Source of the DNA: JBCCOW01 sp038749105
GTDB taxonomy: Bacteria; Planctomycetota; Phycisphaerae; Phycisphaerales; Phycisphaeraceae
Direction of reading: 5' to 3'
NCBI GenBank assembly: GCA_038749105.1
Contig: JBCDIM010000115.1
Span: 1 to 6,627, forward strand
DNA length: 6,627 nt
In this document: positions 1 to 4,806 of the stretch, piece after piece
Position numbering within the stretch: position 1 is the stretch's first letter
How the letters are laid out: every line of letters begins with the position of its first letter
Notes under the pieces: generated by a model
Database searches by the model: none
Told to the model about the DNA's origin: nothing
Seen by the model: only the letters and a program-made list of their open reading frames with translations
Translations under genes and position numbers: made by a program

Positions 1-2
1 GC

Positions 3-20
3 GGGTGGGGCGGGTGGGGG
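3..20 (+). other. G-quadruplex motif just 3' of the tRNA gene
   Basis: Four G-runs separated by single bases (GGG-T-GGGG-C-GGG-T-GGGGG) lie on the plus strand, two bases beyond the 3' end of the minus-strand tRNA. Loops of one base are known to favour very stable parallel quadruplexes. The G-rich strand is the template for tRNA transcription, so a fold here could pause polymerase, and the RNA itself would be C-rich. Any role in termination is inference. The motif itself is read directly, but it lies at the window edge and may continue outside. Confidence 0.5.
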
Positions 21-22
21 AA

Positions 23-96
23 TGCACTCGGCAGGACTCGAACCTGCAACCGTCGGCTCCGTAAACCGATGCTCTATCCAATTGAGCTACGAGTGC
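23..96 (-). tRNA. tRNA-Arg (anticodon ACG)
   Basis: A complete 74-nt cloverleaf reads on the minus strand. The acceptor arm GCACTCG pairs with CGAGTGC, followed by discriminator A. The D stem is GCTC/GAGC. The anticodon stem TCGGT/GCCGA (last pair T-G) closes loop TTACGGA, giving U33 and anticodon ACG at plus-strand 60-62. The variable loop has 5 nt, and the T arm GCAGG/CCTGC encloses TTCGAGT. The 3' CCA is not encoded and must be added by nucleotidyltransferase. A34 in bacterial tRNA-Arg(ACG) is normally deaminated to inosine by TadA, allowing decoding of CGU, CGC and CGA. This suits the CGC-rich neighbouring genes. The gene is divergent from ctaA. Confidence 0.97.
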
Positions 97-155
97 GGCG
101 CGGGTTGGGGCGCGGTCGACCGGGGTCGGGATGACCGTTTTCGGCCGGATCGCAG

Positions 156-184
156 AGTGTAACCGCGGCTGTTTCGTGTGCCAA
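156..184 (-). promoter_or_regulatory. sigma70-type promoter for the tRNA-Arg gene
   Basis: On the minus strand a -35 box TTGGCA (179-184, 5 of 6 matches to TTGACA) is separated by exactly 17 bp from a -10 box TACACT (156-161, 4 of 6 matches to TATAAT). Transcription would start near 148-150, giving a leader of roughly 50 nt to be removed by RNase P. Box spacing and orientation fit the tRNA well. It is the only promoter in the window with a recognisable -35 element. Confidence 0.65.
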
Positions 185-246
185 GCTGGGGGGCCGCGAC
201 AAACCGATAAACGCCGCGCAGGGCGGCCGCGGGGGGTTGATCGGGA

Positions 247-252
247 TATCAT
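247..252 (+). promoter_or_regulatory. -10 box TATCAT, probable leaderless start of ctaA
   Basis: TATCAT matches TATAAT at 5 of 6 positions and ends 6 nt before the ATG at 259, which places the expected transcription start on the A of the start codon. No purine-rich Shine-Dalgarno sequence lies in the preceding bases (TTCGCCC). I see no convincing -35 box 16-18 bp upstream. The same spacing recurs before pabB and the PEP-CTERM gene, which is the main support. Confidence 0.5.
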
Positions 253-258
253 TCGCCC

Positions 259-1677
259 ATGGCGACCACGTCTGCGAACGGTGTAAAGCGGCCCGGTTTG
301 GGGCTGCGTTTGGTGATGGCCCTGCTGGTGCTGGGGCTGTTCGGTCTCGTGGGCGTGGGCGGGGTGGTGACCAGTTACGACGCGGGGATGGACGTGCCCG
401 ATTGGCCCGGGACGTTCGGGCACCAGATGATCATCGCGCCGCTCGAGCTGTGGATCAAGGACCCGGTCACCGGGCGGTACTTCCACGGGGCGTTCTGGGA
501 GCACTTCCACCGGCTGGTCGGGACGCTGGTCGGGGTGCTGGCAATTATCGCGGCGGTCGTGGTGGCGCGGACGCAGCGGCATCGGCCGTGGCTGGTCTGG
601 GCGACCATCGGGATGCTCGGACTTATCATCGTGCAGGGGCTCAAGGGGGGGCTCCGGGTCTCGGAGAACTCGATCAAGCTCGCGGGGGTGCACGGCGTGG
701 TGGGCCAGCTGATCCTGGCATTCGGGGTGTTCCTGTTGGTCGCTCTGAGCATGACGTGGTGGCGGGCGACGCAGGGCAGCGTGCCGACCGATGAGGACTC
801 TGAACAGCCGCAGCCGAACCGGCTGAAGTGGTGGGAGCTGGGTGTGTTGGTCGGGTGTGTGGTGGTGGCGCTGTCGCCGATGTTCATCGCGGGGCGGGAC
901 ACCGAGGGGCTGATCATGTGGGGGTACGAGCAGGTGTTGGCGGTGTGCGTCCCGCCGCTGGTGCTGTACGGCGTCCTGGTGGTCTGGCGGATGCGGGGGC
1001 ACGTCGCCTCGGCGTGGAAGCGGGTCAGCCGGCGCGGGTTCAAGGCTGGCACCGGGGTGATGCGGTGGGCGGCGGTGGCGATGCTGGTGATGGTGTGCGT
1101 GCAGCTGATCCTGGGCGCGGCGGTCCGGCACGCCAAGGCCGACCGGGCGATCCCCGACGCGCCGCTGGTCTATGGCTCGGTGATCCCGCCGACCGATGCG
1201 GCGGTCCTGGCCGAGAAGGTCGCCGCGGTGCCGCTGACCTACACCGTGAACAACGCGACGCTCGGGATGGTGTGGCTGCAGTACGTGCACCGGGTCGGGG
1301 CGATGATCACGCTGGTGGTCATGCTGGGGCTGTTCGCGTTGGTGATCCGCAAGGCCGGCGAGAAGGCCGAGGCGGTGATGCCGACGCTGGGGCTGCTGAT
1401 GATCACGGGGGTGCAGATCATGCTCGGGATTATGACGGTGTGGAGCGAGACGCACCCGATCATTGCGAGTGGGCACCAGGCGGTCGGAGCGTTCCTGCTG
1501 GCGGTCGCGGTGGTGGTGCTGTGCCGGGTCTGGCTGGTGAGCCTGACCGAGGTCGAGCTGGCAGAACAGGCGTGCGGGGTGGACGCGATCTCGGGGGCGG
1601 AGACGGCGGCGGATGGCTCAAGCGAGTCGGGTGCATCGCCCCAGGGACGGCCCGAGCGTGAGGGGGTGTTGGTGTGA
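259..1677 (+). CDS. ctaA: Heme A synthase (CtaA/COX15 family)
   Basis: This is an inner-membrane enzyme that oxidises the heme O C8 methyl to a formyl group, making heme A for aa3-type cytochrome oxidase. The four family heme-ligand histidines are visible: E81-x-x-H84-R in EHFHR, H145 in GVHG, H344 in YVHR and H406 in SGHQ. The external loops carry VPDWPGTFG (46-54) and AIPDAPLVYG (297-306), reflecting the twofold internal repeat. Hydrophobic segments lie near 17-37, 82-103, 112-131, 146-166, 192-210, 222-243, 268-290, 336-362, 373-394 and 405-428. That is ten, against eight in the usual CtaA, and at 472 residues it is long for a bacterial member. The extra pair and a hydrophilic linker sit between the two four-helix halves. 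The cysteine pair of the Bacillus-type external loop is not seen. The tail from 429 is hydrophilic and Ser/Ala/Glu-rich. The ATG at 259 is supported by the -10 box spacing and by a short N-terminus before helix 1. It overlaps ctaB by 4 nt. Confidence 0.95.
   Translation: MATTSANGVKRPGLGLRLVMALLVLGLFGLVGVGGVVTSYDAGMDVPDWPGTFGHQMIIAPLELWIKDPVTGRYFHGAFWEHFHRLVGTLVGVLAIIAAVVVARTQRHRPWLVWATIGMLGLIIVQGLKGGLRVSENSIKLAGVHGVVGQLILAFGVFLLVALSMTWWRATQGSVPTDEDSEQPQPNRLKWWELGVLVGCVVVALSPMFIAGRDTEGLIMWGYEQVLAVCVPPLVLYGVLVVWRMRGHVASAWKRVSRRGFKAGTGVMRWAAVAMLVMVCVQLILGAAVRHAKADRAIPDAPLVYGSVIPPTDAAVLAEKVAAVPLTYTVNNATLGMVWLQYVHRVGAMITLVVMLGLFALVIRKAGEKAEAVMPTLGLLMITGVQIMLGIMTVWSETHPIIASGHQAVGAFLLAVAVVVLCRVWLVSLTEVELAEQACGVDAISGAETAADGSSESGASPQGRPEREGVLV
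1660..1666 (+). promoter_or_regulatory. Ribosome binding site of ctaB inside the ctaA 3' end
   Basis: GAGGGGG lies 7 nt before the GTG start at 1674 and within the last codons of ctaA. It decides the GTG start, which overlaps the ctaA stop as GTGA, so ctaB is probably translated by coupling to ctaA. Confidence 0.6.
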
Positions 1678-2678
1678 GCTCCTGGCCGGGCGAGGAGGCC
1701 CTCGCACTACAGGACGCGTCGCCGTCGGTGGCGGCACCGCCGACCGAGGCGATGCCGGCGGACGCGGTGGGAAACGCCGGCACGGCAGCAGGGGATGCCG
1801 ACGCGGCGACGCCGGGGCTGCGTGAAGACCTCGTCGAGCTGACCAAGCCGCGGATCATGCTGCTGGTCTTGATCACCGCGGGGCTGGGTTACCTGCTGGG
1901 CGTCCGCGGTGCTGCGGGGGCTGATGTGGTTTGGCTGGCGTTCCTGGCGATGATGCTGGGGTCGGGGGTGGCGTGCATGGGGGCGGCGGCGTTGAACCAG
2001 GTGATGGAGCGGGACACGGACGCGTTGATGCGTCGGACGCGGGATCGGCCCGTCGCGGCGGGCCGGATGACGCGGGGGCGGGCGGCGATGATCGGTATCG
2101 GGCTATCGGTGATTGGGGTCGGCGTGCAGCTGGCGTTCGGGCTGTGGCTGTCGGCGGGGCTGACCGCGTTCACGGTGTTGTCGTATGTGCTGATCTACAC
2201 GCCGATGAAGCGGTGGACGACCTGGGCGTTGTGGGTCGGCGCCGTACCTGGGGCGATGCCGCCGATCATCGGGTTCGCGGCGGCGACCGGGGCCATTGGG
2301 CTGGAGGCGTGGCTGGTCTTCGGGATCATGTTCATCTGGCAGATCCCGCACTTCCTGGCGATCGCGTGGCTGTACCGGGAGGACTACGCGGCGGCGGGGC
2401 TGGCGATGCTGCCGGTGGTACACCCCGACGGGCGGAGCACGCGGCGGCAGGCGATCGTGGGGTGTGTGCTGCTGATTGCCGCGGGGCTGCTGCCGACGTG
2501 GTTCGGCATCTGTGGCTGGTGGATGTTCGCGATCGCAACGCTGGCGGGGACAGGGTTCCTCGTGATGGGCGTGGCGTGGTCGATGGACCCGAGCCGATCG
2601 CGGGCGCGGCGGTTCTTCTTCGCGTCGCTGCTGTACCTGCCGATCGTGTTGGCGGTGATGCCGATGGACCTGAACTGA
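1674..2678 (+). CDS. ctaB: Protoheme IX farnesyltransferase (heme O synthase, CtaB/CyoE)
   Basis: This UbiA-family membrane prenyltransferase adds a farnesyl group from farnesyl diphosphate to heme B, giving heme O, the substrate of the CtaA encoded just upstream. The first Asp-rich motif is N108-x3-E112-x-D114-x-D116, followed by MRRTRDRP (119-126), which binds Mg-diphosphate. YTPMKR (175-180) and the Gly/Pro loop GAMPPIIG (193-200) follow, then IWQIPHF (221-227) and REDYAAAGLAMLP (235-247), all typical of CtaB. About nine hydrophobic helices lie between residue 61 and 329. The catalytic core begins near residue 50 (REDLVELTKPR). The first 49 residues are Ala/Pro/Asp-rich, low complexity and without obvious homology. 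The GTG start gives 334 residues and is favoured by the strong Shine-Dalgarno sequence and the 4-nt overlap with ctaA. An ATG at 1752 would remove 26 residues without touching the core. Confidence 0.96.
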   Translation: MSSWPGEEALALQDASPSVAAPPTEAMPADAVGNAGTAAGDADAATPGLREDLVELTKPRIMLLVLITAGLGYLLGVRGAAGADVVWLAFLAMMLGSGVACMGAAALNQVMERDTDALMRRTRDRPVAAGRMTRGRAAMIGIGLSVIGVGVQLAFGLWLSAGLTAFTVLSYVLIYTPMKRWTTWALWVGAVPGAMPPIIGFAAATGAIGLEAWLVFGIMFIWQIPHFLAIAWLYREDYAAAGLAMLPVVHPDGRSTRRQAIVGCVLLIAAGLLPTWFGICGWWMFAIATLAGTGFLVMGVAWSMDPSRSRARRFFFASLLYLPIVLAVMPMDLN

Positions 2679-2699
2679 TGCGGCCTGCACCCCACGGGA

Positions 2700-2705
2700 T
2701 AGATT
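2700..2705 (+). promoter_or_regulatory. Possible internal -10 box TAGATT before the ABC ATPase gene
   Basis: TAGATT matches TATAAT at 4 of 6 positions and ends 7 nt before the ATG at 2713, one base further than in the other three cases. It lies in the 34-nt gap after ctaB. The ATPase could therefore have its own leaderless transcript as well as read-through from ctaAB. One weak box in isolation is poor evidence. Confidence 0.25.
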
Positions 2706-2712
2706 GGGACGG

Positions 2713-3756
2713 ATGACCACCGCAGCAGTGACCCACGACCCGGCCCCTTCAGGCGACGACCCATCGGGCGCGGTGTCCGACGCCGTGCCGGCCATCGAAA
2801 TCTCGGGGCTGAGTTACACCTACAAGTCACGCGGCGCACCGCGGCAGGCGCTCGACCAGGTCGACCTGACGGTCATGCCGGGGCAACGCGTCGCGCTCTT
2901 GGGCCCTAACGGCAGCGGCAAGTCCACGCTGCTGAAGCTGCTCTGCACCGCCCTGCCCCTGCCCGACCAGGCCCGGATGTGCCGGATCGCCGGGGCCGAC
3001 CTCCGCCGGGAACCCCAGCTGGTGCGTCAACGCCTCGCGGTGGTCTTCCAGCACCCCGCACTCGACATCAAGCTCACCGCCCGCGAGAACCTGACCTGTC
3101 ACGGCCGGCTCTACGGGCTCGGCGGCTCGACCCTCCGCAACGCTGTCGATCAGGCTTTAAACGACGCCGGGCTCGCCGACCGCAGCAAGGAGTATGTCGA
3201 GTCGTTCTCGGGCGGGATGCGTCGGCGGGTCGAGCTCGCCAAAGCGTTGATGACCGACCCGGCGGTGCTGCTGCTGGACGAGCCGTCAACCGGTCTGGAC
3301 CCCGCGGCACGCCGGCAGCTGTGGCAGCGCGTTCGGGAGGCCGCGGAGCAGCGGGGCGTCGGGGTGTTGCTGAGCACGCACCTGATGGACGAGGCCGAGC
3401 CCTGCGATCGCGTGGCGGTGATGCACGCGGGGCGGATCGTCGCGTTCGATTCACCGCAGGCCCTGACCACCGCCCTGCCCGGCGACCGGCTGGTCATCGA
3501 AGCCGCCGACCTGCAGGACGCCGCCCCCCTAGCCCAAGACCTCGCCCATCACCCCGCCCTCGGCCAACCCATTTCACCTCACACCGACGGACCGATCATC
3601 ACCCTCCGACCCACCAGCATCGACGCCGCCGAAGCCGCCCCTCAGCTCCTCGCCGCTGCCGGCAGCCGGGCCCGCAGCCTCACCATCGCCCGCCCGTCGC
3701 TCGAAGACGCCTACCTCCACCTCACCGGCCAGCCGCTCCATCAGGACGCCGATTAG
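2713..3756 (+). CDS. ABC transporter ATP-binding protein (CcmA/DrrA-like ATPase)
   Basis: This is a cytoplasmic ATPase subunit expected to drive a membrane permease; the substrate is unknown. Residues from the ATG: Walker A GPNGSGKST 64-72, Q-loop Q113, signature FSGGM 165-169 (a variant of LSGGQ), Walker B LLLDE 186-190 followed by PSTGLD, and H-loop H223. The C-terminal domain ends in SLEDAYLHLTG (329-339), typical of ABC-2 type export ATPases. The first 27 residues are a low-complexity extension. An in-frame TTG at 2704 would add three residues; ATG is preferred. It lies 34 nt after ctaB on the same strand, so a role linked to oxidase or heme assembly is plausible by context only. No permease gene follows: the next gene is convergent and overlaps this stop by 4 nt. 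Third codon positions change from mostly G to mostly C near codon 250. Confidence 0.93.
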   Translation: MTTAAVTHDPAPSGDDPSGAVSDAVPAIEISGLSYTYKSRGAPRQALDQVDLTVMPGQRVALLGPNGSGKSTLLKLLCTALPLPDQARMCRIAGADLRREPQLVRQRLAVVFQHPALDIKLTARENLTCHGRLYGLGGSTLRNAVDQALNDAGLADRSKEYVESFSGGMRRRVELAKALMTDPAVLLLDEPSTGLDPAARRQLWQRVREAAEQRGVGVLLSTHLMDEAEPCDRVAVMHAGRIVAFDSPQALTTALPGDRLVIEAADLQDAAPLAQDLAHHPALGQPISPHTDGPIITLRPTSIDAAEAAPQLLAAAGSRARSLTIARPSLEDAYLHLTGQPLHQDAD

Positions 3757-4721
3757 ACCCGCCCGTAGTCCGGGTCGGCCCTGCGCCGTCGCCCCACACC
3801 GCACACCATCACCCCGAGCCCGAACCCCAGAAGCACCAGGCCGCTCGGCTCGGGCATCTCCACTCCAGCCCCCACCGCCTGCGACGCGACGTTCGCCAAC
3901 CCCGGCGTCACGGTGTACCACCGCCCATCGTCCTGGAACTGATCAAACCCACCAACGGCCTCCGGCTCACCCAGGCCCCACGCATCAACCGGCGCACTGT
4001 TGATCACGTCACGCACCGCAAACCGATGCGCGTCGGTGTAGTCGACCACCCGGTCACGCAGATCGACGCCAAACGCGCCTTCGAACGCCGATGCGTGTGT
4101 GTCCAGCCCCACGCTAAACGCCGTGTCGGGCACCAGGGTCACCCAGTCGACCAGGGCCCCCGAGCCTCGTACCGTCGCCAGGGTCGGGTCCTGCGTGATC
4201 GGTAACTGGCTAGAGACGTTGAAGTCCCAGTGGCCGTCGAACAGCAGCAGGGTCCGCGCGCCGTTGAGCGTCCAGAACCCGACCTGCGACAGGTCGCCGA
4301 AGACCCGGAACGTGCTGCCCGGCAGGGTAGAACCCGTCCACGCCGAATCGGTCGCCATGACCGTCGAAGCCGAGGCCACCGCCGGCAGCTGAGCCTGGAA
4401 ATCGCTGACCCCAAACCGCAGCTCACTGGCGTCGATCACCACCAGCGTAAGCCCACTGCCGCCGCCTGCGTCCGCATCGGGCACCGTGACTTCAAAACCC
4501 TCGGGCAGCACCGTGCCCGCCGTCGGCGAACCGGTCGTGCCACCCAGCACCACCTCGCTGATGAACGGCTCCAAGCCCGCCGCGGCCGCGACACGCTCGC
4601 CGGTCATCACCCACACCATGACCAAGACCGCGACCGCCCTGCCCCACGCAGCAACCACCGGTGATCGCACGGCAGCACCCCGGACGACCCGCCAATGGCG
4701 GATGGTGTCCCGGAGTCGCAT
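3753..4721 (-). CDS. PEP-CTERM sorting domain protein, function unknown
   Basis: This is a 322-residue exported protein. The basic N-terminus (many Arg in 2-28) leads into a hydrophobic stretch at 29-40, with a likely signal-peptidase site in the Ala run at 45-48. The C-terminus has the PEP-CTERM tripartite signal: P290-E291-P292, a hydrophobic helix near 294-310 and four Arg at 311-314. In known systems this is cut and processed by an exosortase, placing the protein at the cell surface or in exopolysaccharide. Eight residues (ADPDYGRV) follow the Arg cluster, more tail than usual. The body is Gly/Val/Thr-rich and beta-like, with its only Cys (C307) in the C-terminal helix. FISEVV (53-58), LLLFDG (158-163), DWVTL (192-196) and TPGLANV (272-278) loosely resemble a lamin-tail-type beta domain; this is a weak inference. 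The ATG is supported by a TAnnnT box at -12. No exosortase gene is present here. Confidence 0.88.
   Translation of the reverse strand: MRLRDTIRHWRVVRGAAVRSPVVAAWGRAVAVLVMVWVMTGERVAAAAGLEPFISEVVLGGTTGSPTAGTVLPEGFEVTVPDADAGGGSGLTLVVIDASELRFGVSDFQAQLPAVASASTVMATDSAWTGSTLPGSTFRVFGDLSQVGFWTLNGARTLLLFDGHWDFNVSSQLPITQDPTLATVRGSGALVDWVTLVPDTAFSVGLDTHASAFEGAFGVDLRDRVVDYTDAHRFAVRDVINSAPVDAWGLGEPEAVGGFDQFQDDGRWYTVTPGLANVASQAVGAGVEMPEPSGLVLLGFGLGVMVCGVGRRRRADPDYGRV
3756..3776. terminator. Stem-loop overlapping the ABC gene stop, possible terminator
   Basis: GACCCG (3756-3761) can pair with CGGGTC (3771-3776) around a 9-nt loop, starting on the last base of the ABC stop codon. It lies inside the last codons of the convergent PEP-CTERM gene. 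There is no T-tract on either strand, so it is not a classic intrinsic terminator, and a 6-bp stem is common in GC-rich DNA. Confidence 0.25.
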
Positions 4722-4727
4722 CCCCGC

Positions 4728-4733
4728 AGGCTA
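4728..4733 (-). promoter_or_regulatory. -10 box TAGCCT, probable leaderless start of the PEP-CTERM gene
   Basis: On the minus strand TAGCCT occupies -12 to -7 relative to the ATG at 4721. It fits TAnnnT but is only 3 of 6 to TATAAT. The GGGG directly abutting the ATG is too close to act as a Shine-Dalgarno sequence. No clear -35 box is visible. Support comes mainly from the identical position of the boxes before ctaA and pabB. Confidence 0.4.
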
Positions 4734-4794
4734 ATCCGAACGCGGCCAGACCGCCAGCATCCGCGTCGCCTTCGGCTTCCCCCCCATCCCGTTC

Positions 4795-4800
4795 TACGAT
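4795..4800 (+). promoter_or_regulatory. -10 box TACGAT, probable leaderless start of pabB
   Basis: TACGAT (4 of 6 to TATAAT) ends 6 nt before the GTG at 4807, so transcription should begin at the start codon. The bases between (GACGCC) and upstream contain no Shine-Dalgarno sequence. TTCGGC at 4771-4776 (18-bp spacer) is a poor -35 candidate. The spacing supports GTG 4807 as the true start. Confidence 0.45.
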
Positions 4801-4806
4801 GACGCC

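Noticed and set aside
102..130. Second G-quadruplex candidate upstream of the tRNA
   Set aside because: It needs an 11-nt middle loop and is ordinary for such G-rich DNA.
375..1136. Long minus-strand open frame opposite ctaA
   Set aside because: It encodes Thr/Ser/Arg-rich sequence without domain motifs and is fully antisense to a gene with all family residues; it arises from GC-rich codon bias.
2979..4205. 408-codon plus-strand open frame spanning the ABC and PEP-CTERM genes
   Set aside because: The product is Arg/Pro-rich low complexity and crosses two well-supported genes in other frames; no start signal or motif supports it.
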